64,000 bases of DNA from Coriobacteriia bacterium (GCA_009779855.1 WRBC01000002.1:124001-188000), one strand, 5' to 3'. Counted from the stretch's first letter, positions 25,428 to 34,819 are shown. A program made the numbers and translations. The notes: generated by a model not told the origin, from the letters alone.

Positions 25428-26377
25428 ATATGGCAGCTACGCCAGATTTGCAACCAGTAGCACCTCAGAAATCCGTAGTGAGTATTTCCCTGGGTTCATC
25501 TGCACGCGATCATCAAGCAGAGATTCAATTAGGCAATCAGTATTTTTCAGTACACCGTGAAGGCACAGATGGTGACTCCGATGTGCTTAAACGCAGATTG
25601 GTAGAGCTAGATGCAGATCCTACGGTTGCTGCTATTGGCCTAGGAGGGACTGATCTTTTTCTTAATGCTGCAGATCGCACTTACTGGCTTCGTGAAACGA
25701 AATCACTTGCAAAAATTGTGCGCAATAAAGCACTGGTGGATGGGTCTGGTCTCAAAGGGGCTGTAGAGGCTGATACGGTTCGTCACCTGCGCGATGATCT
25801 TGGGATAGATCTCTTAGAAAAAAGGGTACTTATCACCTCAGCTGTAGATCGTTGGGGACTGGGAATGGCCTTTTGTGACGCAGGAGTAGATACAGATTTT
25901 GCAGATCTTTTCTACATATTGGGCTTGCGCAAGATTATTCGGGACAGAAAAACGCTGACCCGTGTTGTGCGTATGGCGGCACCCCTTGCAGTTCAGCTAC
26001 CTTTTGCCTGGTTGTACCCTTCAGGCTCTGACCATACTTCAGAGCCAAAGCTGCATCCGTGGACCGATAAACTCTACGAGGACTACGATATTATTGCTGG
26101 TGACTATAAGTACATTGCAAAATACATGCCACCCAATCTTAAAGATACTTGGGTCATCACTAATACAACAACGGAAGAAGACGTTGAATTCTTGCGTTCA
26201 CGCGGGGTAAGTAAGCTAATAACCACAACACCCCGTCTTGAGGGACGTACCTTTGGTACGAATGTGATGGAGGCTCTTTTAGTAGCTGCAGCGGGGGAGA
26301 GTCATCCATTAAGCCCACAGGGGTATTTGGATCTTTTGGCGAAGTATGACTTGCGCCCAAGTGTTCAAGAACTGTAG
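25403..26377 (+). CDS. Protein annotated in relatives as putative quinate 5-dehydrogenase
   Basis: The 324-residue protein matches a family I know from clostridia under this name (VVSISLGSSARDHQAEI, AIGLGGTDLFLN, LVDGSGLKGAVE). I see no other shikimate-pathway genes nearby, and the enzymatic name should be treated as unproven. The start is uncertain: the ORF begins with GTG at 25403, inside the previous gene, and an ATG at 25430 just after its stop is an alternative; neither has a good ribosome site. Confidence 0.6.
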   Translation: MGSIKAPVDMAATPDLQPVAPQKSVVSISLGSSARDHQAEIQLGNQYFSVHREGTDGDSDVLKRRLVELDADPTVAAIGLGGTDLFLNAADRTYWLRETKSLAKIVRNKALVDGSGLKGAVEADTVRHLRDDLGIDLLEKRVLITSAVDRWGLGMAFCDAGVDTDFADLFYILGLRKIIRDRKTLTRVVRMAAPLAVQLPFAWLYPSGSDHTSEPKLHPWTDKLYEDYDIIAGDYKYIAKYMPPNLKDTWVITNTTTEEDVEFLRSRGVSKLITTTPRLEGRTFGTNVMEALLVAAAGESHPLSPQGYLDLLAKYDLRPSVQEL

Positions 26378-26460
26378 AGGGTTATTGCTGCATACTATAT
26401 ATGACTAAGTATCAGCATTTCATAATTCCTGCACTACAATATGTAAATATGCAAAAAATT

Positions 26461-26507
26461 ATGTAATAGTTGTTACATAACCCCCCCCCCCCATTTCCTG
26501 CCATAAT
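26461..26507 (+). promoter_or_regulatory. Promoter region of the beta-helix adhesin: palindrome, poly-C, -10
   Basis: An inverted repeat ATGTAA-N6-TTACAT (26461-26478) is followed by the C12 tract and a good -10 CATAAT at 26502-26507. The best -35-like hexamer, TTGTTA (26470), is 26 bp from the -10, so losing about nine C's would restore 17-bp spacing. Confidence 0.55.
26481..26492. repeat. Homopolymer of 12 cytosines
   Basis: This is the only long mononucleotide tract I found in the window. It lies between -35-like and -10-like elements of a surface-protein gene. Tracts like this change length by slippage in several bacteria and switch promoters on and off. Confidence 0.95.
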
Positions 26508-26585
26508 ACATTTACGCATAAGGTGTGTGTGGCTCCTCATGTGTCGTTTGACGATGCAAAACTAAATGGAATTGAGGTAGATTCT

Positions 26586-29500
26586 ATGGCCCCACGATCA
26601 GGTACCCTGCGGAAATTTTCTTTTAGGAAATTCTCCTTGCGCAAGAAAATAATTGTTTCTCTTTTAGCTGTCCTTTTGGTGGCTCTTCCCTTGTTAGCAG
26701 TAGCCAACCCTGATGTAGTGCAGTCTGCTGCAAGTCAGATTCAGCAACTTTTTGTAGGATCACAGACTTCTTCTGAATCTGTTACTGCGCGAGACTTGCC
26801 CAGGGGCGGAGAAGGGGATATCTTATCTCAGAGACTAGCTATACCACTAAGTACTCCTGTTCCTGTGTCTTCAGAGACAGAACTGCGGACTGCCATCAAT
26901 GCGGGTGAGGATTACATTGAGCTGACTCAAAGTTTTACAGCGGCAGGTGTATTTGCTGTTGGTTCACACACTCCTACTATTGTGAGTGACGTAAATGGTC
27001 CTCACACGATTACAAGAAATTCAGGCACAACACGCCACTTCACTGTTGGGGTAGATGGATCGCTTACTTTAGGAAACATCATTCTAGAAGGTGATCATGA
27101 AAATGTTGCGGGTAATCACGGCGGGGTAGGACTTACGGGTGTAAGGGCTAGACTCACCCTTAATGATGGTGCCGTTATTACTGGCAATAGGTTTAGTATG
27201 GGTGGTGGAGTAGATGTAAATGCTAATCAGTCAACACTCATTATGAATGCAGGCTCTGTCGTAACCAATAATAGGGCAAATACTGGTGGCGGTGTACGTA
27301 TCAATTCGGGACTTAATATACCTGGAGTAAACTCAGGAACAAACCCGCCCGTTACTATAAATCCTGGTGCGACAATTAGTTATAACCAGGCTGGAACTAA
27401 CCCCTCATCAGGTTCAGCCATCGCTGGTGGCGGTATTTGGGTAAGCGAATCCTCGCTTGTCATGAATGGTGGAAGCATCCTTAACAATACCTCAATGGGT
27501 CCTGGCGGTGCTATTAGCTTTACCGGTCAAACAAGTGGACCAGGGGGACAGCATCAGCAGCATTTCACTATGAATGATGGGCTTGTTGATGGTAATGTTT
27601 CTCACGGAACCACTTTAGGTGGCGGGGCTTTCAGTATCACTACAGGGATCGGGGAAACACTTAACCGAATTATTCCACACTACAATTTCTATGGGGGCAC
27701 TGTTAGTAATAACAGAGATCATTCCACCGGCTGGAGAAGAACTGGCGGCGGAATGGATGCCAGCGGGGCAAATAGAATCACGATTGATAATATCTGGACG
27801 GGTAATCGCTCAGAGAATGGGGATGGTGGTGCCTTTAGTGTCTCGAGTACTGCTGGGGGCTATCAAACTGTTATCATTAGGGAAAATGCAGAGATAACGT
27901 ATAATTTCTCTCATGGTGTAGGTGGTGCCATCTATCTCACGCCAAATGATGAGGTACGGTTCGCTGCACAGGGTATGAGGAACCACCTCTATATGCATGG
28001 AGGAACGATTGCCTATAACACCACACGTTCTGGCATGCTTGGTGGCGGAATATACCTCGAACATATGCAGTGGAATATTCCGAATCCTGAAGCCACAAAT
28101 TTGGGCCTAACTCCAGGAATGCACTGGAGTGGTGCTGGCATGACTTTTCATGGTGGTGAAATCAGAAACAATGGCTACACTACCGATCCTGGCAGTGGAA
28201 ATGCTACCGTTCAAGTTTTTGCTGGTGGCGGTGTGTACGTAAGACACTTCGCTGAATTTGTAGCAACGGGACAAAGCGACAGTGCTATTGCAGGCAACAG
28301 GGCAACGCTTGATGGGGGAGGAATTTTTACTGAAGCCTTCCAGAATGAGCCTATTCTTGCAAGGTGTTCAAATGTACACACGCCAAACGGCCTACCTAGC
28401 GGTTCTCCTATTACAGAGCAGTGCAATCTCTTTCCCTATCACAATCTGGTTATTGATAGGGAGGTAGCTTTTGCGGGTAATATCGCAGGACGCGGCAGCT
28501 TTGCTAATCCCAACAATCCAGAAGGTACAAACATTGACTTCCCTCTTAGCGGGCCGTCTGTGTTTGCCCCTATCTTCATGCATACGCTGAATAATGCAGA
28601 CATTAATTATAGAAGGTCTGCTACAGTAGTTCTTCACAAGACACTGACCATGCCAGAAGATGTTGCAACGCCTAGCCCGCTGCCTACCTTTGACTTTACC
28701 TTTACTCCCGTACAGTTTCAGTTAAGCGGTGGCGGATTCTCAAGACCTGTTGCTGACTTCCAGACCTTGCTAGCAAGTCCGCAGACCGTTGCACTTAATT
28801 CCGCTACAACTACTACTGCATCAGGTGCGCGAACTATCACGGGGACACTTAATGTTCTTCAGTTACTCGAGTCCCTTCAGCCTTTCCCAGGCGCAGGAGT
28901 ATTTGCGTGGACAGTAAGCGAGGTAGATGGCAGTTCTGGGACTACTCCGCCATTAGAGATGACCTATGATACAGATACACATTTCCAGTTAAGGGTAGCT
29001 ACAAACGCTAGTGGTAACATTACCGCTGTAGGGGTCTTCGAGTTGGACGAAATTTCAGGTAATCTGGTCCCAGGCAATGAAGTCGCCAGTGGCGGCATGA
29101 GCTTTGTAAATAACTACACGGTAGTGATCCCGCCCCCAGAAATGGGGATTACGAAGACGCTCACCCTGCCAGAAGGAACACCTCTTCCGACGCCGATAAG
29201 CTTTGATTTCCAGTTTACGCCGGTAACGCAAAGGCTTAATAATGCTGCACCTTACATTTATTCAAGAGCAGATCAGCCAACGATTAGTCCAAACCCTATA
29301 ACTATACCCTTAAGTTCTGCAACAGCAACTACTACTGCAGGCACAACGACACTTGTGGGACACTTTGATTTAGGTGCACTGCTTAATAATTTAACCTTCC
29401 CAGGTGGGGGAATCTTTGTCTGGAACTTGCATGAAATAGCAGGATCATCCGGTACTGTTATTCCTTCAACGGTCACCTATGACCAGAACCGTTTCCAGAT

Positions 29501-30260
29501 AAGGGTGCATGTAGACAGGCATGGAACTCCTGTAAACATAGAGGTTATAGAGCTTGAGCTTGTTTCAGGGTCCTGGGTACCGAATCTTGATAACAAGCCA
29601 GATGATATCGAGTTTGTGAATGTGTACAGAGGACTGGGGGATATGGATGTCTCTAAGACTATTCCCAGTACTGACAGGAACTTGCTAGCTAACCTTAATA
29701 CGTTCTTTGATTTTAGTATTACACTTACGGCACATAATGCGCTGAGTACTGGGGACGGAACGACTCCGGTACCGCTGCCAGCTGCGGTAACTGCGACTAT
29801 CATAGGACGTGATGGGAGCCCTGTTGCTGCACCAAGAAACCCCGTAACTATTGCTATTTCTTCAGGCGTGGGAACTCAGGATTTCCAGCTGATGCACGGG
29901 GAAAGGTTAGTTCTGGATGGGACGCATGGAAGCACCAGATTGCCTTATGGAACTACCTGGCAAGTAACAGAATATGCCCATCCGCAGTTTGCTCCAACGG
30001 TGGAAATAACTGTAGGGGGAACCACTTTGACTCCAGCGCTTACCGAAGATCCGAATACTAACCTTTCTACAGGAAACCGAATCCTCACAGGTGGAGGAGG
30101 CAATTCGGCTGACTTTGAGAATAACCATCAGTTTGCCCCTCCGACAGGACTTATAGTGCAGAGTGCACCGATTGCTTTGGCACTGCTTGCCGCCCTAGCC
30201 CTGCTTGTGCTAATTGCTCTTCGCAGAAGGCGGACTATAGAGAAGATGCCACTTGTCTAG
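26586..30260 (+). CDS. Surface protein: beta-helix region, pilin-isopeptide domains, sortase signal APPTGL
   Basis: The protein has 1224 residues from the ATG at 26586, chosen over the ORF-track GTG at 26523 because GAGGT lies 7 nt upstream. A signal peptide precedes a long region with many GGG(V/I/A) turns (NTGGGVRI, AGGGIWV, LGGGAFS), like right-handed beta-helix/PMP-type repeats. Three domains then open with KTLTMPE, KTLTLPE and SKTIPST and close near FVNNY or FVNVY. These resemble streptococcal pilin domains with Lys-Asn isopeptide bonds. The end is HQFAPPTGL, a hydrophobic span and RRRR. Predicted location is the cell wall. Confidence 0.87.
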   Translation: MAPRSGTLRKFSFRKFSLRKKIIVSLLAVLLVALPLLAVANPDVVQSAASQIQQLFVGSQTSSESVTARDLPRGGEGDILSQRLAIPLSTPVPVSSETELRTAINAGEDYIELTQSFTAAGVFAVGSHTPTIVSDVNGPHTITRNSGTTRHFTVGVDGSLTLGNIILEGDHENVAGNHGGVGLTGVRARLTLNDGAVITGNRFSMGGGVDVNANQSTLIMNAGSVVTNNRANTGGGVRINSGLNIPGVNSGTNPPVTINPGATISYNQAGTNPSSGSAIAGGGIWVSESSLVMNGGSILNNTSMGPGGAISFTGQTSGPGGQHQQHFTMNDGLVDGNVSHGTTLGGGAFSITTGIGETLNRIIPHYNFYGGTVSNNRDHSTGWRRTGGGMDASGANRITIDNIWTGNRSENGDGGAFSVSSTAGGYQTVIIRENAEITYNFSHGVGGAIYLTPNDEVRFAAQGMRNHLYMHGGTIAYNTTRSGMLGGGIYLEHMQWNIPNPEATNLGLTPGMHWSGAGMTFHGGEIRNNGYTTDPGSGNATVQVFAGGGVYVRHFAEFVATGQSDSAIAGNRATLDGGGIFTEAFQNEPILARCSNVHTPNGLPSGSPITEQCNLFPYHNLVIDREVAFAGNIAGRGSFANPNNPEGTNIDFPLSGPSVFAPIFMHTLNNADINYRRSATVVLHKTLTMPEDVATPSPLPTFDFTFTPVQFQLSGGGFSRPVADFQTLLASPQTVALNSATTTTASGARTITGTLNVLQLLESLQPFPGAGVFAWTVSEVDGSSGTTPPLEMTYDTDTHFQLRVATNASGNITAVGVFELDEISGNLVPGNEVASGGMSFVNNYTVVIPPPEMGITKTLTLPEGTPLPTPISFDFQFTPVTQRLNNAAPYIYSRADQPTISPNPITIPLSSATATTTAGTTTLVGHFDLGALLNNLTFPGGGIFVWNLHEIAGSSGTVIPSTVTYDQNRFQIRVHVDRHGTPVNIEVIELELVSGSWVPNLDNKPDDIEFVNVYRGLGDMDVSKTIPSTDRNLLANLNTFFDFSITLTAHNALSTGDGTTPVPLPAAVTATIIGRDGSPVAAPRNPVTIAISSGVGTQDFQLMHGERLVLDGTHGSTRLPYGTTWQVTEYAHPQFAPTVEITVGGTTLTPALTEDPNTNLSTGNRILTGGGGNSADFENNHQFAPPTGLIVQSAPIALALLAALALLVLIALRRRRTIEKMPLV

Positions 30261-30342
30261 CTAAGGACTTGAGAACACTAGCTTAAGCATGCTCAAATAA
30301 AGGTAGTTCATACTTGTCGGTTGCTATCTTTTTGAGAAATAA

Positions 30343-30384
30343 GAAGAAGGTCACACTTTTCATCGCTTTAGTGTGACCTTCTTC
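30343..30384. terminator. Bidirectional terminator between adhesin and LysR genes
   Basis: A perfect 15-bp stem (GAAGAAGGTCACACT) encloses a 12-nt loop. It lies between convergent genes. Confidence 0.85.
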
Positions 30385-30423
30385 GCTTTATTAATCTTAT
30401 GAGAATGGTACTGTGGCGGTTTG

Positions 30424-31311
30424 TCAACCAATGTGATCTAAGAAGAGCTTTACTAGGTGAGAGTGCTTAACTCGTGTATTGAGTACAGTATAAATCTTTC
30501 GGTGGGGGATTCTTTCTTCACAGCGCAACCTGACGATTTGTCCTTGCGCTAGAGCGTCACGAGCGGCCAGTTCAGAAACAATTGAGACCCCAAGGCCGCT
30601 GGCAACTGAGTTGATGACGCTTTGAGTGTTGCCCATATTGACGCAGGACTGTATTTTCTTAAGATCAACGTTATTGTCAGTAAAAAATTTCTCATATTGG
30701 ATTCGCGTGCCTGAGCCTACTTCCCTAGAGATAAAATTCCCTTCGTAGAGTAGGTTTTCCAACGTGTAGACTCTTGTGCTGAATAATGTGTTTGTAGCTG
30801 CAGATCCAATGAAGATAAGTTCTTCATCCGTGAAGACATTGAAGCTACATGTAGGGTTTTCGATGATGCTTCCGCTGAAGCCTATGTCTACCTTGTTTTC
30901 TGCGACTGCCTGTGTGGCCGCTGCACTATCTTTTTGATCTATAGTGAGGGTGACCTTAGGGTAGAGCGCATGAAATTCTGCTAGGATTTTTGGCAGAAGG
31001 TAGGATGCGGGAACACTTGATGCTGTGATACGTATTTCACCACTATGGTCCTCGCTAAGGTCCTTCATGGCATCGACGGACTCGCTTCGTAAGGCGATAA
31101 GTTCTTTTGCACGTGCAAGGAAGCGCTGGCCTGCAAGGGTAGTGGATACGGTTTTTGTAGATCGGTTAAGAAGCGTTATGTCCAGTTCGCGTTCTAGGGT
31201 GCTAATGTAGGTGCTGACGCTGGGCTGTGAGACGTGGAGCTCTTTGGCTGCTTTTGAGAAACTACCCAGCTCGACTACCTTTATATAGGCTTCTAGCTGT
31301 CTAAACTCCAT
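30424..31311 (-). CDS. LysR-family regulator of the selenium cluster
   Basis: The 295-residue protein has an N-terminal winged helix (EFRQLEAYIKVVELGSFSKAAKELHVSQPSVS) and a periplasmic-binding-like effector domain from about residue 90. LysR proteins of this type sit beside YedE and class V aminotransferase genes and have been named selenium metabolism-associated. It overlaps the aminotransferase end by 11 nt and is co-transcribed with it. The cluster's other arm starts divergently, which is the usual LysR arrangement. The ligand is not known. Confidence 0.87.
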   Translation of the reverse strand: MEFRQLEAYIKVVELGSFSKAAKELHVSQPSVSTYISTLERELDITLLNRSTKTVSTTLAGQRFLARAKELIALRSESVDAMKDLSEDHSGEIRITASSVPASYLLPKILAEFHALYPKVTLTIDQKDSAAATQAVAENKVDIGFSGSIIENPTCSFNVFTDEELIFIGSAATNTLFSTRVYTLENLLYEGNFISREVGSGTRIQYEKFFTDNNVDLKKIQSCVNMGNTQSVINSVASGLGVSIVSELAARDALAQGQIVRLRCEERIPHRKIYTVLNTRVKHSHLVKLFLDHIG

Positions 31312-32485
31312 GAGAAGTACCTAGTAATTCTTTAAGGCTGTTTAGTAGATAGTCGACTTCCTTTAAGGTGTTTGTGTGTCCAAAGGAGAAGCGCACCGTG
31401 CCTTGCGGGAACGTGCCCAGTGTTTTGTGTGCCGCTGGAGCGCAGTGAAGGCCGCAGCGTGTCATGATGCCGTAGTGTTTATCAAGAGTTGCTGCAATAG
31501 CAGCGTTATCGTGGCGAGGGAAGTCAACAGATACTACAGGAACCTTTTTTGTCTGTGTTAAGGCTGTTTCTGAAGTGCTGTTTTCTGCAGCAATAAGGTT
31601 TATACCTTCAATGTCTTTTGCGCTACTAATGAAGTGACGGTAAAGCTTTATTTCATGCTGATAGATGGTATCGATGCCCTGTTCAAGTAGGTGATTTATG
31701 GCGGCTTTCAGCCCCAGTATTCCAGCAATGTTCATAGTCCCTGATTCAAATTTATCAGGTAAGAAATCCGGCTGGTCAAAGCCCTGGGAAAGACTGCCTG
31801 TACCACCCCATAGGGTGGGTTGAATCTGTTTTGCAAAGTCACTTTTAACAATAAATCCGCCTATGCCCATTGGACCTAGAAGTGCTTTATGTCCTGGAAA
31901 GGCCAGGGCATCAATACTGGAGATATCAATGGGCAGCACCCCTGCAGTTTGTGCTGCATCAACTATCAGACGAAGATTGTGCTGTTTGCAGATGTTTGCG
32001 ACTTCCTGAATGGGTAGTACGGTGCCGCAGACATTTGAGGCATGGGTCATCACAACGGCTTTTGTGGTGCTGCGAATCAAGGGAAGGATGTCCTCTGAAT
32101 TGAGCGACCCGTCACTGCTGCATTCTGCGACATCATAAGTCACTTTGCGCTGTTGACTGAGCGCATGTAGAGGGCGCATGACGGCATTATGTTCCATGGA
32201 TGTCGTGATGACATGGTCGCCCTTTGCCAGGAAGCCACTAAGGATAGCATTCATCGCATAGGTGAGGCTGGGGGTAAAGATTACTGCGCGTGGATCTGCT
32301 GCGTTAAAGAACTTAGCAAGCAATTCGCGTGCTTGTAAGATTTCCATGGCGATGTCAAAGCTGGCAGCATATCCACCGCGTCCAATATTGTAGGCGCCTT
32401 TATTAAGGTAGCTAGTTATCGCCTCTGTGACACCAGGAGCTTTGGGGATGGAGGTAGAACTATGGTCGAAATAGGCGTGTTTCAT
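31301..32485 (-). CDS. Cysteine desulfurase/selenocysteine lyase-like class V aminotransferase
   Basis: The 394-residue PLP enzyme has the lysine in FPGHKALLGP and the C-terminal RCGLHCAPAAH, which carries the likely reactive cysteine. It belongs to the EF2568-type group linked with selenium metabolism, where it may release selenium or sulfur from cyst(e)ine analogues. I start at the ATG at 32485 (AGGAG 8 nt upstream, conserved start KHAYFDHSST) rather than the ORF-track 32539. It is the first gene of a minus-strand pair with the LysR gene. Confidence 0.88.
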   Translation of the reverse strand: MKHAYFDHSSTSIPKAPGVTEAITSYLNKGAYNIGRGGYAASFDIAMEILQARELLAKFFNAADPRAVIFTPSLTYAMNAILSGFLAKGDHVITTSMEHNAVMRPLHALSQQRKVTYDVAECSSDGSLNSEDILPLIRSTTKAVVMTHASNVCGTVLPIQEVANICKQHNLRLIVDAAQTAGVLPIDISSIDALAFPGHKALLGPMGIGGFIVKSDFAKQIQPTLWGGTGSLSQGFDQPDFLPDKFESGTMNIAGILGLKAAINHLLEQGIDTIYQHEIKLYRHFISSAKDIEGINLIAAENSTSETALTQTKKVPVVSVDFPRHDNAAIAATLDKHYGIMTRCGLHCAPAAHKTLGTFPQGTVRFSFGHTNTLKEVDYLLNSLKELLGTSHGV

Positions 32486-32654
32486 CTGGTGTGCTCCTAA
32501 GTGGATTGTAAAGAGGCCGAGCATGTAGTAACCAAACACATATTAGAGTTATTTATAGATTGCATCAATTTCATCAATAAATACTATCATAGCGACGGAT
32601 AATCGGTGCTAGACTTTTCAGTCAAGCAATGCAAAAGAGACAACAGGAGAGACC
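32486..32654. promoter_or_regulatory. Divergent control region of the selenium cluster
   Basis: This 169-bp gap separates the aminotransferase and yedE starts. ATTG-CAT-CAAT at 32559-32569 is a small dyad followed by TTCATCAATAAA, plausible as part of a LysR site (T-N11-A type). No clear -35/-10 pair was resolved. Confidence 0.4.
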
Positions 32655-33803
32655 ATGCCGGTGGCAGATGATAAAAAACAGATAAAAGAAGAAGATATAG
32701 CGAAAAAGGAAAGCACCTTGAAAGAGGAGGGCACTTCGAAGGCAAAGACGTTTCACTTGCTGCTATTGCCTATTGTGGGTGTAGTAGTTGTGGCGGTGGC
32801 TTTGCTACTTCAGCACTTGGGTAACCCAGCAAACATGGGCTTTTGTATTGCCTGTTTCCTGCGCGACACTGCAGGTGCTGTGGGCTTACACTCCGCTGCA
32901 GTAGTTCAGTACGTAAGACCAGAAATCATCGGTATCATTTTGGGTGTATTTATCTTTGCGCTTGTACGGGGGGAATTTAAACCAAAGGGCGGCTCTGCTC
33001 CTGTGACGCGTTTTGTCCTTGGTTTTGCCATGATGATGGGTGCACTGATATTTTTGGGCTGTCCGTTGCGCATGCTGCTGCGTATTGCGGCAGGCGATCT
33101 TAATGCAATTGTAGGACTTTTTGGATTAGTAGCGGGTATTTTTATAGGAGCACTTTTCCTAAAGAGGGGCTTTTCGCTGAAGCGCAATTACGATCAGGGT
33201 AAAGCGGAGGGATCACTGCTACCTGTTATTGCACTTATTTTGCTGGGTATTGTTTTATTTGCGCCGGTAATCTTGCTGGTTTCAGCCGAAGGTCCTGGAA
33301 GCATGCATGCCCCGCTGCTTATTGCGCTTGCCGCAGGTCTTATTGTGGGTGCGCTGGGCTTTATAACCAGACTTTGCTTTACGGGTGGCATCAGAGACGC
33401 AATCTTAATGAAGAAATTTCCACCTATGTTGTGGGCCTTTATTGCCATTCTGGTTGTTGGCTTGATTGGAAACCTGGTACTGGGAACTTTTAACCTAGGT
33501 TTTGCTGATCAACCAATTACGCATACCGACGGATTGTGGAATTTCCTAGGTATGACCTTAGTTGGTCTTAGCGCGACCCTGCTTGCAGGATGCCCTTTCA
33601 GGCAGTTAGTTCTTGCGGGAAGCGGCAACTCTGACAGTGTGATGGCTGTAGCGGGTATGGTTGTGGGTGCTGCCTTTATGCATAACTTCAATATGGCATC
33701 AAGCCCTGCAGGAATTGGTGAGAATGCCATCTATGGTTTCGTGATTGTTGCTGCTATAGTAGTAGGGATTGCCGTTTACAATACCTTTTTCAGAAGTAAG
33801 TAG
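32655..33803 (+). CDS. yedE: YedE-type selenium/sulfur membrane transporter
   Basis: The 382-residue protein has a Lys/Glu-rich cytoplasmic leader and about ten membrane helices. NMGFCIACFLRD, GCPLRMLLRIAAGD and GCPFRQLVLAGSGN carry the conserved cysteines of YeeE/YedE permeases, which import thiosulfate-like species in characterised members. This branch (with AVVQYVRPE) co-occurs with selenium-use genes, so a reduced selenium species is the inferred cargo. AGGAGAGACC precedes the ATG. Confidence 0.9.
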   Translation: MPVADDKKQIKEEDIAKKESTLKEEGTSKAKTFHLLLLPIVGVVVVAVALLLQHLGNPANMGFCIACFLRDTAGAVGLHSAAVVQYVRPEIIGIILGVFIFALVRGEFKPKGGSAPVTRFVLGFAMMMGALIFLGCPLRMLLRIAAGDLNAIVGLFGLVAGIFIGALFLKRGFSLKRNYDQGKAEGSLLPVIALILLGIVLFAPVILLVSAEGPGSMHAPLLIALAAGLIVGALGFITRLCFTGGIRDAILMKKFPPMLWAFIAILVVGLIGNLVLGTFNLGFADQPITHTDGLWNFLGMTLVGLSATLLAGCPFRQLVLAGSGNSDSVMAVAGMVVGAAFMHNFNMASSPAGIGENAIYGFVIVAAIVVGIAVYNTFFRSK

Positions 33804-33872
33804 CGTTGGTGAGCGCGGACACGATTAGTGCGAAACCAATGGGTGAAAAGGGAAGCCTTTAAAGAAAGAAGC

Positions 33873-34121
33873 ATGAACAACTACATAGCAACTTTTTATA
33901 GTCACTTTGGAGCTCTTTCACTTTGCAAAGAGCTCCAACAACGCGAAGGTGCTGCTAACACCGCAGAGCTCATACCCGTTCCACGTGAACTGAGTACTTC
34001 GTGTGGGGTGTGTGTTAGTTTTCAGGGTGACGATTGGGTTTGCGCAAAGGATGTTGCGATTGATCTTGAGGGCATCTATCGAGTTGCAGGTGGCAGATAT
34101 GAGGAACTGTTTACTGCTTAG
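33873..34121 (+). CDS. DUF3343 putative Se/S carrier protein
   Basis: The 82-residue protein from the inner ATG fits the family length and opening (NNYIATFYSHFGALSLCKEL). The motif STSCGVCVSF carries the two cysteines proposed to bind selenium or sulfur. The ORF track begins 15 codons earlier at a GTG, which adds residues not seen in the family. It follows yedE by about 70 nt and is likely in the same transcript, as a hand-off protein for what YedE brings in. Confidence 0.85.
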   Translation: MNNYIATFYSHFGALSLCKELQQREGAANTAELIPVPRELSTSCGVCVSFQGDDWVCAKDVAIDLEGIYRVAGGRYEELFTA

Positions 34122-34219
34122 TCTTATGGGTAGGTTGTTTCGTTTCGTTAAGGTAGAGTAATAGGGAAGAATTTGCCTTTCCCGGGCTAGTTCAGGGCAC
34201 GCCTGACTGCTTAGATTGT

Positions 34220-34675
34220 TCACGTGCAGTTGGCACGCTCTTCTTCGCCAGTTTCGTCAGGCCTTTCTTCAAGGAGTCTTTCTAGCTGTGTCGCGATAAA
34301 GGCTACGTATCCCTTGCAGACTTGTTTGCTAACACTGGATTCAGCGTCAGGCTTCAATTCAAGGCAGGTAGTATACCCGTATTGTTCTTCGAAAGAATCT
34401 ATGAGTGCCTTAGTGTATTTGGGTAGCTCTTCATTGCGTGGTTCGCCTGGAACACGTCCAAAATGATTTCCTAATACGAGCGCTCCAGCAGCCGCTGCCC
34501 CACAAAGGTTCTTTGCACCGGTCCCTCCGCAAAAAGCAAAGGATAGTTTATTGCCCAGATTTTTATCTTCTGTGCTGATATTGTCACGCTCAGCAAAGGC
34601 AAGCCAGACGGATTCTGCGCAGCAGAACCCTTCTTCTGTGTAGAGCTGTGTTGCTCTGTTGGCAATTGTGGACAT
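34220..34675 (-). CDS. C_GCAxxG_C_C family redox/metal protein
   Basis: The 151-residue protein has the family's spaced cysteines: GFCCAES, FCGGTGAKNLCGAAAAG, a later TTCLEL and VCKGY. Members are thought to bind a metal or cluster or do redox chemistry, but this is not well established. AAAAGGAGGC lies just upstream of the start. It converges on the DUF3343 gene, so it is near but not in the same transcript as the selenium genes. A role with them is inferred from repeated co-occurrence. Confidence 0.8.
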   Translation of the reverse strand: MSTIANRATQLYTEEGFCCAESVWLAFAERDNISTEDKNLGNKLSFAFCGGTGAKNLCGAAAAGALVLGNHFGRVPGEPRNEELPKYTKALIDSFEEQYGYTTCLELKPDAESSVSKQVCKGYVAFIATQLERLLEERPDETGEEERANCT

Positions 34676-34781
34676 AGTTCATGCCTCCTTTTACTTCGTC
34701 AATCTGTATTTTATCTTAGCAATTGATACAGCGGGGATGTCCCGTACTATTTTTTGTGTGGGGTTAGGCAAGAAAGAAAAA

Positions 34782-34812
34782 AGACCTGCTAGCTATTAGC
34801 AGGTCTTTCTTT
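34782..34812. terminator. Terminator downstream of tRNA-Leu
   Basis: AGACCTGCTA and TAGCAGGTCT enclose GCTAT, with T-rich runs on both sides. It lies 7 nt beyond the 3' end of the tRNA on the minus strand. Confidence 0.85.
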
Positions 34813-34819
34813 TGTAATA

